DNA of 64,000 nt, from the NCBI GenBank assembly GCA_039908525.1, contig JAMOAY010000014.1, positions 1 through 64,000 on the forward strand, in the 5' to 3' direction. Made by a program: the position numbers and the translations under genes. Under the pieces are notes generated by a model that was given only the letters and a program-made list of their open reading frames with translations, had not been told where the DNA came from and searched no databases. Origin of the DNA: Magnetaquicoccus sp039908525. Its GTDB lineage: Bacteria > Pseudomonadota > Magnetococcia > Magnetococcales > Magnetaquicoccaceae. Positions 17,680 through 26,679 of this stretch are shown here, piece by piece (within the stretch, counting starts at the first letter, position 1; every line of letters starts with the position of its first letter).

Positions 17680-20600
17680 TCACATCCCGCTCACCGTGCT
17701 GGATTGAATTGGATGCCACCCCTTGAACAGCAAACCTGCGTTGCCATCCATGCTGATCTTGTCTCCCTCCTGGATGATTTCCGCCTCCACCTCACAGCGA
17801 CCCGCCGCCTGCCGAATGGTCAGACTCGTGCACCCCACCACGCAGGTCTTTTCCAGACGGGCCGCCACAATGGCGGCGTGGGAGGTCTGACCACCCCGGG
17901 TGGTCAACAGGCCCTCGGTGAGGGCGATCTCCTTGATATCATCCGGCACCGTATCGTAACGAATCAGGATCAACGGCACGGAAGGGTCCATCGCCCGCCG
18001 CCGCTGTATCTGCTCCAGGTTGAAGACCGCCAGCCCGCACAGCGCCCCCCCACTGACCCCCAACCCCCGGGCCAGACGGCTCTGCTTCAGGGCGGGCGTG
18101 TCCCGGAAACGGTGATAGACCGCCGTACCATGCTTGGCCGTCAACATGTCGCGACTCTGCAGCAGAAACAGGTTGTCGGCCTGCGGTCCATCGAAGGTGA
18201 ATTCGATCTCCTGGGGGTTCCAGCCCTGATCGTAGACCAGATGGCAGGCCACTTCATGCAGCTTGCGGTAGATGGTCGGATAACAGTATTCCAGGCTGGT
18301 GGCGGGGTCCCGTTGGTCGTACTGGGCCTGCTCCAGCGAAATGGGATTGGTGGTCACCAGACCGCCGACGATATCCTCTCCCTGATTGCCCGCCGTGTAG
18401 TCCCCCCACAACAACACCCGATCCAGCTTGCGGTGCGGGTGGGCGGTGAACAACACCCCCGAGCCGGCCTGATCGTGCAGGTTGCCGTAGACCATCCGCT
18501 GCAACACCACCACCGTGCCCCAGTCGTCGGCAATATCCATGATGCGTCGATACTCCCTGGCCTTGTCCGAATGCCAGGAGGCGATCACCTGCTGAATGGC
18601 CACCAGCAACTGCTCCCAGGGATCTTCGGGAACGACGATCTGCAACGCCATGGCCACGGCATGGTACTCCCGCGCCAGTTCCGTCATCTGTGCCGCCGTG
18701 AATTGGCGTTTGCGTTTGACTCCATGGCGGATTTTGGCCGCCCACATCCGGTCGCTGAAGGCACTGCGGGGGGCGTTGAAGGACATGCTCCACGACTGGA
18801 TGAAACGGCGGTAGTTGTCCCAGGCGAAGAAACCGTTCTTGGACTCCCGCTCCAGACCGGCCACAATCTCTTCGTTGATGCCCACATTGTGGATGGTTTG
18901 CATCATGCCCGGCATGGAGATCAAGGCTCCGCTGCGCACCGACAGCAGCAAGGGGTTGCCCGGCTGGCCAAAACCCATGCCGGTCTCCGCCTCAATCCTG
19001 GCCACCTGCCGGCGCAGGCGGTCCAGAAAATCCCGATGGGCGGGCGGATAGGCATGGATGATCTTCTGACAACGGAAAAACTCCGTGGTCAACACCACCC
19101 CGGGCGGCACCGTGGCGCCGCACTGCACCAACTCCACCAGATTGAACCCCTTGTTGCCCAGATGGATCAGATTGCGGGTGCGGCGATCCGGGCTGTGCAG
19201 GGGGCAGAACAGCCGGGCGGGATCGTAGGTCATGATGCCGGCCAGCATCTCCGGAGGGAGGGCCTCCTGCTGTTCCAGAAGGATGCGCCGCGTATGGGTG
19301 ATCAGCAGATCAAACGCCTGCAGACCGAAGGTTTCGGCGATCAGGTCACGCAGGAAGGCCTCGCTGATCCGCTCCAGGGTGGCGATTTCATCCTCATCCT
19401 TGAGGGCCGCATAGCGGGGCAGCAGGGAGTCTCCGGGAATCATGGCGACGATGATGGCCAGATTGTCCCGATGCTGGGTGGTGTAGCAGGTGTGGATGAT
19501 ATCCTTCACCCCTTCGGAAAAGCTGCGGAAAATATCCAGATATTGATGAAAGGAAAAGTGGTTCAACTCCAGGAAACGGTCCAGAACCTCGCACATGTTT
19601 TCCAGGCGCCGGGAGACGATGCCGTCCACCTTCAGGGCCCGCAAAAAAACCTTGAGATATTTTGAGATCTTGAAAAAAGTGGCGCGGGTGACAAAGGCCT
19701 CTCCCAGCTGTCGGGTGCCCACGGTACGCTTCAGGAGGCCGGCCGGCCGTCGACTGCCGACCGCCGGCCTGTTGTTGGAGATGCGGTCGCTCAGCAGTTC
19801 CAGCTCCACCTTGGCCAGATTTTCCAGACGAAAGCTCAAGGCCAGGGCATCGAACTTCAACTCCTGATAACAGCCGTAGACAGAGGGGATATCCACGGCG
19901 ATATGGCGTTTCTGGAAGATCTCCTCCCGGGCCGGAAACCGTTCGGGGCTGAGAATCACCTCCTGCAGGGCTTCCAGGGCGTTCAGGGTTGCCTCCAGGC
20001 GCGCATAGCCGGTCACCCCTCCCTCCAGGGCGGCCAGCAGCGGGGTGATCTGCGGAATACCATGCCCGATGGCCTGCAACAAGGGCACGCGGATCCCCTG
20101 AAAACCCAAATTGTACTTGAGATCCAACAGATGGTAGAGACGGATGAGCAGGATGACCCGGCGGCGATCCGCCTCGGCAAACTCGGTGCGTTCCAGGATC
20201 TGCCGCTGCAGGGTTTCGTTGGACCAGCGCAGGGGGTTGTTGACCTGGGCGGTATCCTCGATATCCTGCACACCGCTCTGACCACAGAGGGTTTTGACCA
20301 ATTGGTGCACACCGTCGAACCAGGGGCCCGTGGGTGCGATTTCCGCCAGAATGGCCGGTGAGACCACCTCCTGCAGGACCGCCAGGTTGCCGGACCGCCA
20401 GTAGAGGAAGATGTTTTGCACCAGATCGACAATGCGGTTGGTGCTCTCCACATGGCACTGTTTGCGCAAAAAGTGGATCAAGCGGTCCTGACGGTGGGAT
20501 ATTTCATCCAGCTCCGTGGAGACCTCGCGCAACTCCCCTTCGGCGCCGATCTCGTTGTAATAGACGGGCAGCAGGCGGGTGAACTGCTTGAGCAGATTGT

Positions 20601-22150
20601 AGATCGGTCGGATCTCCCCGTTGAGCAGGTTGGTAACCTCCTTCTGGAACATGTCGGTATCCCGGATCAGGACGCCGCTCAACTTCAGGTTGATGATCAG
20701 GGCGGAAAACAGGGTGGAGGACCATTTCGGGTGATGGGCAATCAGGTTGAGCCAGACCCGGATGTTGTACAGATGGGAGGGGTTGCAGATGGGCTGCCAA
20801 TCGTCTCCCACCCCCTTGAAGGCGCTGTACTGAAAACCGAAGCGCACCACCTGACCCAGAAACGCCTCCACCAACAGACTGTTGCCATGTTTGAACACCT
20901 CGGCGCCCAACACCTCGATACTCTGCAAGGCGGTGCGGGGATATTTGACGACATAGCTCTTGAGAAAGGAGAAGGCGCGCAGCAGAGAGCCGTGGATCTC
21001 CTCGAAACTCTGTTCCAGCTCCACCAGATGGACCAGGCTGCGGTTGATCTCCCGCAGGGTCTCCTCATGGATCAGGGAGAGTCCGTCGGTCTCCATGATG
21101 TGAAACAGGAAACGCAGCTTGCGCTCCTCGACGATCTGTTTGTCGCTGGTTGAGGAGTCCCCGGTGGTCTCCCCCAACCGTTCCGCCGCCTTGCGATAGC
21201 CGCGCACGATATCCGTGAAGGTGGTCAATTCGGCGAGACGGCGCAACAGGGGCTGCTCATGGGGCTCCCTGGCCAGGCTCTCCAGGAGCAGCAGAGAGTC
21301 CCGCAGGGAGCGGTGGGAGATCTCCCCGCAGGTGTCGCTGCCCAGCACGGAGAACCACTCCGGGTCGGACTGGTGCAGCCAGTAGTGGTAGGTGGCGAAC
21401 AGGGAGCGGATGGCCAACAGGCAGATCGGGCGGGGATCCAGGGGGGGGGGCGTTGCCCGAGCCCTTGCGCAGCAGCGTGGTGACCGTCCGGCGCAACGGG
21501 TGATGGGTCTGGGCCAGCAGCAGCAACCGCTCCACCGACATGGCCGACAGGGCATGGAACAGGCGGTCGAAGGCCGCCGCATACCCCGGCAGGCGGGGCG
21601 GGGTGATCAGGGTCGCCATTTTTTCGATATAGGCGGTCAACCCCTCCAGGGCCAGGTGCGCGGACGCCTCCTGCTGCTGCTCTTCCAACGCACCCAGAAA
21701 CAGGTCGCAGAAGAGCGAGAAACAGTCCGCGCCGCGATCGTCTGCGGCGAAGCGGGTGGCATTCTTGAGCACAAAGGCCCGCAGCTCCGGCAGAATGATG
21801 CGCCAGTTGCGAAAAGGGTGGTTCCACTCGGTCAGCAGACGGTCCAGGGTTTTGAGGATGCCCGCATCACGACCGACGACGGTGCGCAACACCTCCTGGC
21901 GGGGATCGATGGTGACCTGGTCCACCAACGTCTCGCGCAGATTGGCCCGCAACGCCCCGGAATCGGGTTGGCGAAGAGCACGGGCGCCGTCGGATTGCCC
22001 TCCATCCAGACGTTTTGCGACAAAAAATCGGCCATACGCCCCCCCCTCCGCCGGCCGGGCCTCGGAAAAAGGCGCGGGAATGGAGGCGGCGGTCAATGCG
22101 GATCCTTTCTTCCCGGGCGAATTCGGGTCATACTGGTTGTGAATTTTCAT
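17680..22150 (-). pseudogene. Giant PPDK-like protein (ATP-grasp plus phosphohistidine domain), frameshifted at a G10 tract
   Basis: Two overlapping frames together encode about 1489 residues. The N-terminal frame starts at the ATG at 22150 (MKIHNQYDP) and runs to about 21441; the C-terminal frame continues from there to 17680. They meet exactly at ten G's at 21441-21450 (C10 on the coding strand), and nine would restore one frame. The C-terminal half has PPDK-type ATP-binding motifs (GNKGFNLVEL, VPPGVVLTTEFF, LLSVRSGALISMPGMMQT) and the phosphohistidine loop TRGGQTSHAAIVAARLE. The PEP/pyruvate TIM barrel of true PPDK or PEP synthase is absent. The N-terminal 800 or so residues are helical with no family I recognise. 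It may be a sequencing error, a phase-variable gene or a recent pseudogene. It heads the operon with two SMR genes and a FemAB-like gene. Confidence 0.8.
21441..21450 (+). repeat. G10 homopolymer at the frameshift point
   Basis: Ten consecutive G's sit inside the PPDK-like gene. In the present state the upstream and downstream frames differ by one base. The coding sequence before it reads K-G-S-G-N-A-P-P and after it L-D-P-R-P-I-C, and removing one base joins them. Long G/C tracts are classic slipped-strand sites. Confidence 0.9.
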
Positions 22151-22180
22151 GTATTCATTGACCTTGCCAGAAACGACCCC

Positions 22181-22639
22181 ATGCCCCAGATACGTGTCAC
22201 CGAAACCGTGCCGTTCAGCCAAAGCCAAATGTACCAATTGGTTGTGGATGTGGAACGTTATCCCGATTTCCTGCCCTGGTGCGTCAAAGGCCGTGTCCTG
22301 GAGCGCAGCGAGAAGCAATTTTTAGCGGAACTGACCGTGGCCTTCAAGGGCATCCGCGAGAGCTTCCAGACAATAGACATCCTGACACCGGAGTACAAGG
22401 TGGAGGTCAATCTGCGTTCCGGCCCGTTCCGGTATCTGGCCAGCACCTGGACCTTCACCCCGGTGACCCCGCACAACACGCGGATCGATTTTTTTATCGA
22501 CTTCACCTTTCAGAGCCGCATGAAAGAGATGCTCCTGGGACCGGTCTTCACCCAGATCTCCAAACAGATGGTGGCGGCCTTCTGCAGGCGGGCGGTCGCC
22601 CTCTTTCCACCGAACAGCCCAGCCACCCTCAACCTGTAG
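22181..22639 (+). CDS. RatA/COQ10-like START-domain protein, copy 1
   Basis: This 152-residue protein is of the SRPBCC (START-like) fold, in the family of RatA and the coenzyme Q-binding COQ10 protein. Typical motifs are MYQLVVDVERYPDFLPWC near the start, AELTVAFKGIRESFQT, and IDFFIDFTFQSRMKEMLLGPVF near the end. It probably binds a ubiquinone-like lipid at the membrane, although E. coli RatA has been linked to ribosome inhibition; which role applies here is not clear. Translation likely starts at the ATG at 22181, which lacks a strong ribosome binding site. It is divergent from the PPDK-like gene (30-bp gap) and is followed after 9 bp by a paralogue. Confidence 0.88.
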   Translation: MPQIRVTETVPFSQSQMYQLVVDVERYPDFLPWCVKGRVLERSEKQFLAELTVAFKGIRESFQTIDILTPEYKVEVNLRSGPFRYLASTWTFTPVTPHNTRIDFFIDFTFQSRMKEMLLGPVFTQISKQMVAAFCRRAVALFPPNSPATLNL

Positions 22640-22648
22640 CACAGAGAC

Positions 22649-23080
22649 ATGTCCCGACACAATGCTTCCACCATCGTCCCCTACACCCCCGATCAGATGT
22701 ATCAACTGGTGGTGGATATGGACCGTTACCCGGAATTTCTGCCCTGGTGTGTAAAGGCGCGCAAATACGAGAGTGACGAAGCGGGTTTCAAATCGGAAAT
22801 CACCTTTGCCTTTAAGGGTCTCCGGGAGACCTTCTACACCCAGGATCGTCTGGAGCCGGGTCGAAAAATCACCATCACCCTTCTCTCCGGACCTTTCCGT
22901 CATCTGGAAAGCGAGTGGCTGTTCACCCCGATGGAAGGGGGAACAAAAGTGGATTTTTTCATAGATTTCAATTTCAAGAACAAGCTGATCGACCTCACCG
23001 TGGGCCCGCTTTTCGGCGAGGCCTCGCGGCGCATGGTGGAGGCGTTCAAACAGCGCGCCCAGGCGATCTACCCCACCTGA
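22649..23080 (+). CDS. RatA/COQ10-like START-domain protein, copy 2
   Basis: This is a tandem paralogue of the preceding gene, with 143 residues. It keeps MYQLVVDMDRYPEFLPWCVKAR, ITFAFKGLRETF and VDFFIDFNFKNKLIDLTVGPLFGEASRRMVEAF. The two differ throughout, so the duplication is old, or one copy was acquired. Likely functions are as for copy 1: lipid or quinone binding, or a toxin-like role. Keeping two copies in tandem is unusual, since most proteobacteria have one. It is cotranscribed with copy 1 and lies 52 bp upstream of a DsbA-like gene. Confidence 0.88.
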   Translation: MSRHNASTIVPYTPDQMYQLVVDMDRYPEFLPWCVKARKYESDEAGFKSEITFAFKGLRETFYTQDRLEPGRKITITLLSGPFRHLESEWLFTPMEGGTKVDFFIDFNFKNKLIDLTVGPLFGEASRRMVEAFKQRAQAIYPT

Positions 23081-23132
23081 GGGGTGGAGCCGCCTTCTCT
23101 CAACGACCCCAGCCCCAAGGAAACCGTTTTTC

Positions 23133-24107
23133 ATGAACACATACCGCTCGATCGTTCTGTGGATGTTGGCCGCCGTGGCCTGTTGGCCTTTCACCGCCTG
23201 GGCCGCCCCGGTGGCCAAGGTGGGCACATGGACGGTGGACCAGGCGGAGGTTGACAGCTCTCTGTTGGAAAAATTCCATGAGCTGCGCGAGGCCCGACTC
23301 CAGGAGATGGTGGTGGAACGACTGTTGTCCCTGGAGTCGCAAAGCCTCCAGACAAGCCCGACGGAGTTGCTGGAGAAGCAGGTGGATGCCAAAGTAACGC
23401 CTCCGAGCAAAGAGGAGGTGGCGCAGTTCATCGACGCCAACCGCAGCCGTCTGCCCAACGAGGGCATGGGGGTGGAAGAGAAGGTGCGGGAGTATCTGCT
23501 CGAAAAAAGGCGCGAGCAGGCCAGAGAGCTCTATTTGAAAAGTTTATGGAGCAAACATGGCGTGGAGATCCTCCTGCAGGCGCCGCGGGTGTCGGTCACT
23601 GCACCGGCGGATCTGGCGCGCGGCAAGGCGGATGCCCCGATCACCCTGATCGAATTTTCCGATTTCGAATGTCCCTATTGCCGTCGTGCCCAGGAAACCT
23701 TGAAGGCGGTGGAGAAGCTCTATGGGGAGAAGGTGCGTTTTGTCTTCCGCCACTATCCGCTGCCGTTCCACGAACAGGCGCCCAAGGCGTCGGAAGCGGC
23801 CCAGTGTGCGGCGGATCAGGGCAAGTTCTGGCCATTCCATGATGCCCTGTTTGCCGAGGGCGCCCAGTTGTCCCTGCCGGAATTGAAAAAGCTGGCGGGC
23901 AGGCTGGGCATGAATCAGGCCACATTCGACAGTTGCCTGGAGAGCGGCCGCCACGCAGGGCGGGTGGCCAAAGACAGTGACGAAGGCAAACAGTTGGGAA
24001 TCAGTGGCACCCCCACCTTTTTTGTCAACGGCATCCGCCTGGTGGGCGCCGTGCCGTTGGACAAATTCAAGAAGCTGATCGACGAAGAGCTGAAAGCGAA
24101 AAAGTGA
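23133..24107 (+). CDS. Secreted DsbA-family thiol oxidoreductase with N-terminal helical domain
   Basis: This 324-residue protein has a signal peptide (MNTYRSIVLWMLAAVACWPFTAWA, with AWA-A cleavage), so it acts in the periplasm. Residues about 25-145 form a charged helical region resembling a SurA-like or peptidyl-prolyl isomerase N-domain. The C-terminal thioredoxin-fold domain has the redox site FECPYCRRA and the cis-proline loop SGTPTFFVNG, as in DsbA-like proteins. It probably forms or isomerises disulfides in exported proteins. The ATG at 23133 begins the signal peptide. The neighbours are RatA-like genes upstream and a short membrane protein downstream. Confidence 0.9.
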   Translation: MNTYRSIVLWMLAAVACWPFTAWAAPVAKVGTWTVDQAEVDSSLLEKFHELREARLQEMVVERLLSLESQSLQTSPTELLEKQVDAKVTPPSKEEVAQFIDANRSRLPNEGMGVEEKVREYLLEKRREQARELYLKSLWSKHGVEILLQAPRVSVTAPADLARGKADAPITLIEFSDFECPYCRRAQETLKAVEKLYGEKVRFVFRHYPLPFHEQAPKASEAAQCAADQGKFWPFHDALFAEGAQLSLPELKKLAGRLGMNQATFDSCLESGRHAGRVAKDSDEGKQLGISGTPTFFVNGIRLVGAVPLDKFKKLIDEELKAKK

Positions 24108-24149
24108 GCTGGCCCGTGGGGTCGGTTGTAGCGGCATCCGGGTTTGTTG

Positions 24150-24178
24150 TTGAGGTTTTGGGGTATTGCTGCTAGAGT
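24150..24178 (+). promoter_or_regulatory. Sigma-70-like promoter upstream of the small membrane protein and elbB
   Basis: TTGAGG at 24150-24155 and TAGAGT at 24173-24178 are 17 bp apart. It lies in the 110-bp gap between the dsbA-like gene and the ATG at 24218. The -10 element is identical to that at 10924-10929. Confidence 0.5.
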
Positions 24179-24217
24179 GACCGGCGGGGACTGTTTTTCT
24201 TGGGGAGTGAATCTGCA

Positions 24218-24385
24218 ATGGAAATTTTAAATCTGATCCCGGTGGGCTTTCTGGTCTGGGTCATCTGGGAGGCCTTCAAGGGCGGCATGAGCCACGACCG
24301 GGTGGACGACTATTTTCAGCGCTATCGCCACAAAACCGGGCGCAAGTTTCACAACTTTTTCGGCGTACCCAGCCGGGATCTGTAG
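24218..24385 (+). CDS. Small membrane protein of unknown function
   Basis: This 55-residue protein has one hydrophobic helix at residues 5-22 (NLIPVGFLVWVIWEAFKGG) followed by a basic, aromatic tail (YFQRYRHKTGRKFHNFFGVPSRDL). I do not recognise the family. The ATG at 24218 has GGGAG 8-9 nt upstream and a promoter-like sequence 40 nt further up. It lies 21 bp before elbB on the same strand and is probably cotranscribed. Confidence 0.6.
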   Translation: MEILNLIPVGFLVWVIWEAFKGGMSHDRVDDYFQRYRHKTGRKFHNFFGVPSRDL

Positions 24386-24406
24386 CTTCGGGAGAGGAAC
24401 GGGAGC

Positions 24407-25066
24407 ATGGCAAAAAAACAGGTGGGTGTGGTGCTGTCGGGCTGCGGCGTGCACGATGGCGCGGAGATCCATGAGGCGACGCTGACCCTCTATTTTCTGG
24501 ATCGGGCCGGGGCGCAGGCGGTCTGCATGGCCCCCAACGTGCCCCAGCATCATGTGATCAACCATTTCAGCGGCGCCCTGAGCGATGAGGTGCGCAATGT
24601 GCTGGTGGAGTCGGCGCGCATCGCACGGGGCAACATTCGCGACCTTGCCACGGTGCAGGCCGGGCAGCTGGATGCCATCATCCTGCCAGGCGGCTTTGGG
24701 GCGGCGAAAAATCTCTCCAACTTGGCCTCTGCGGAAGGTACCCCTCAGGTGCATGCTCCACTGGTTGAGCTGTTGCAGGCCATGCACCGGACCGGCAAAC
24801 CCATCGGCGCCATTTGCATTGCACCCGCCCTGCTCTCGGTTGCCCTGGCCGGCCAGGGGGTGCTGCTCACCATCGGCCAGGATGCCGATGTCGCACGGGG
24901 CATCGAATCGGCCGGCAACCGGCATCAGGCCAGTGGCGCTGCCGAGATCGTGGTGGACCCCGTCAACAAAGTGGCGAGCACGGCGGCCTACATGTGCGCT
25001 GCCGGTATTGGCGAGGCCGGCACCGGGATTGAAAAGCTGGTTCAACAGGTATTGGCGTGGAGTTGA
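24407..25066 (+). CDS. elbB: ElbB, class I glutamine amidotransferase-like glyoxalase
   Basis: ElbB (the isoprenoid biosynthesis protein with amidotransferase-like fold) belongs to the DJ-1/PfpI superfamily and has glyoxalase activity in E. coli (family knowledge). The 219 residues show KQVGVVLSGCGVHDGAEIHEA at the start, the LPGGFGAAKNLS loop, the nucleophile region GAICIAPALLS with Cys, and GAAEIVVDPVNKVASTAAYM, all typical of ElbB. The ATG at 24407 is preceded by GGAGAGG. It lies 4 bp upstream of an M24 peptidase gene. Confidence 0.93.
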   Translation: MAKKQVGVVLSGCGVHDGAEIHEATLTLYFLDRAGAQAVCMAPNVPQHHVINHFSGALSDEVRNVLVESARIARGNIRDLATVQAGQLDAIILPGGFGAAKNLSNLASAEGTPQVHAPLVELLQAMHRTGKPIGAICIAPALLSVALAGQGVLLTIGQDADVARGIESAGNRHQASGAAEIVVDPVNKVASTAAYMCAAGIGEAGTGIEKLVQQVLAWS

Positions 25067-25070
25067 GCGG

Positions 25071-26213
25071 GTGGCCACCACACGCCTGCCGGCCCGTTTG
25101 ATCTACGCCGCCAGCGAATCATCGGCGGATCTCTTTTACGCAACGGGGTTTTTCGCCCCCGATCCCTTTCTGTTCGTCGCCGATCATGACGGCGTGCGCC
25201 ATATGGTGCTGAGCGTCCTGGAGATCGACCGGGCCCGGCGCTGCGCCCGGGCAGATCGTCTGCACGATTGGAGCCTCATCCAGAAACGGTACAGCCAGCG
25301 CCACCCGGACGGCGGCGGTGGAGAGCTGGCCTTGATCATCTTCTTTCTCCAGGAGTTGCAGATTCAACAGGCGCTGGTGCCGGGGGATTTCCCCATCGGT
25401 CTGGCCGATTGTCTGCGGCAGGCGGGGATCTCCCTGACGGTGACGGCGCCTTTCTGGGAAGAGCGACCGTTCAAGCGTGCCGATGAGGTGGCGGCCATCG
25501 AGGCGGCCCTGGCCCTGACCGGGGAGGCCATGGCGGTGGGTATCGATCTGATCCGTTCGGCCCGCATCGGGCCTGCGGGCTGGCTCTATCGGGATGGAGA
25601 ACCGCTGACCAGCGAGGGGGTTCGGGGTGAGATCCATGCCTTCCTGGTCCGCCATGGGGCCATGCCGTATCACACCATCGTCGCCGGTGGGCGACAGGGC
25701 GCCGATCCTCACGAGGAGGGTTCCGGGCCGTTGGCGGCCCATCAACCGATCATCCTGGATATCTTTCCCCGCATGGCAAAAAGCGGCTATTGGGGTGACA
25801 TGACCCGCACGGTCTGTCGTGGCGCCCCCAGCGAGCGCCTGCAGCGGGCCTGGCAGGCCGTGCAGGGTGCGCAGGAGGTGGCCTTTGCCCGCATTCGGGC
25901 CGGGGTCGATGGACAGACGGTGCATGAGGCGGTCACGGCCCATCTGACCGAGGCCGGTTTTCCCACCGGTCGCACGGCGGACGGCCTGCAGGAGGGGTTT
26001 TTCCACGGCACCGGCCATGGACTGGGCCTGGAGATCCACGAAGCGCCCCGCATCAGCCAACGCTCGCAGATCCTGGCGGCTGGTCACCTGGTCACGGTCG
26101 AGCCGGGGCTCTATTATCCCGACATGGGTGGCGTGCGTTTGGAGGATGTGGTTCTGGTGGAGGCGGAGGGGTGTCGCAACTTGACCACGATGCCCAAGTT
26201 TCTTGAAGTGTGA
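25071..26213 (+). CDS. M24-family (Xaa-Pro peptidase-like) metallopeptidase
   Basis: This 380-residue protein has a creatinase-type N-terminal domain (about 1-150) and a pita-bread catalytic domain. The metal ligands are visible: Asp in LDIFPRM and GDMTRTV, His in FHGTGHGLGLEIHE, Glu in VTVEPGLY and Glu in VRLEDVVLV. It probably removes an N-terminal residue preceding proline or cleaves dipeptides in the cytoplasm. The GTG at 25071 is my start choice, with GGAG about 10 nt upstream; the frame stays open through elbB, but that part is not protein-like. It lies 4 bp after elbB. Confidence 0.9.
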   Translation: MATTRLPARLIYAASESSADLFYATGFFAPDPFLFVADHDGVRHMVLSVLEIDRARRCARADRLHDWSLIQKRYSQRHPDGGGGELALIIFFLQELQIQQALVPGDFPIGLADCLRQAGISLTVTAPFWEERPFKRADEVAAIEAALALTGEAMAVGIDLIRSARIGPAGWLYRDGEPLTSEGVRGEIHAFLVRHGAMPYHTIVAGGRQGADPHEEGSGPLAAHQPIILDIFPRMAKSGYWGDMTRTVCRGAPSERLQRAWQAVQGAQEVAFARIRAGVDGQTVHEAVTAHLTEAGFPTGRTADGLQEGFFHGTGHGLGLEIHEAPRISQRSQILAAGHLVTVEPGLYYPDMGGVRLEDVVLVEAEGCRNLTTMPKFLEV

Positions 26214-26658
26214 TTCCCTGACCGCGCAGCTGCGGCTCTGTTTTTCCCGCGTCGAGTTGGCCATTGCCCTGATCATCGCCGGTCTGCTGTTGCTGGCCAC
26301 CCTGGTCAGCCGGGAGAGCGGGCAGGAGGCCGAGGTGCGCATGGCCTATCGAAAGGTGGTGGTGCCGTGTGTGGCAGCCCTCCAGGAGGCCTTGCGTCAG
26401 GGTCTCTCCCAGGCGCAGGCGACCTATCCCGAGACCCCTCTGGCGGGCGAGGTGCTGCACTGTGTTTTTGACAGCACACGCGGGGGCGTCATTGATCGGC
26501 TGACCCTCCCGGCCGCCCCCCGCACGTTGCAGGAGATGATGCGGCAAAACCTGGCCGATGGCGGCGGGGTGGTGGTGGAAGGAAACACGGTCGTGCTGGG
26601 ACGGACGACTCCCCCGGAATGGGAGGCAGGAGGGAAAAAAGGAGATGATTCTTTGTGA
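26203..26658 (+). CDS. Type IV pilin-like small protein with atypical cleavage site
   Basis: This 151-residue protein of unrecognised family starts with a short polar leader (MKCDSLTAQLRLC) followed by FSRVELAIALIIAGLLLLATLV. This arrangement (Phe+1, Glu+5, then a hydrophobic helix) is what type IV prepilins and pseudopilins show, but the residue before the Phe is Cys rather than Gly. The rest is a soluble domain with a conserved-looking pair of Cys (VVPCVAAL, VLHCVFDS) that could form a disulfide. The TTG at 26203 overlaps the end of the M24 peptidase gene; the start is uncertain. It could be a pseudopilin or simply an anchored periplasmic protein. Confidence 0.5.
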   Translation: MKCDSLTAQLRLCFSRVELAIALIIAGLLLLATLVSRESGQEAEVRMAYRKVVVPCVAALQEALRQGLSQAQATYPETPLAGEVLHCVFDSTRGGVIDRLTLPAAPRTLQEMMRQNLADGGGVVVEGNTVVLGRTTPPEWEAGGKKGDDSL

Positions 26659-26679
26659 GACGGGTGGATCGGGGGGGGG

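Noticed and set aside
26671..26679. G9 run between convergent genes as a phase switch
   Set aside because: It lies between two stop codons, not in a coding frame or promoter, so slippage would have no evident effect.
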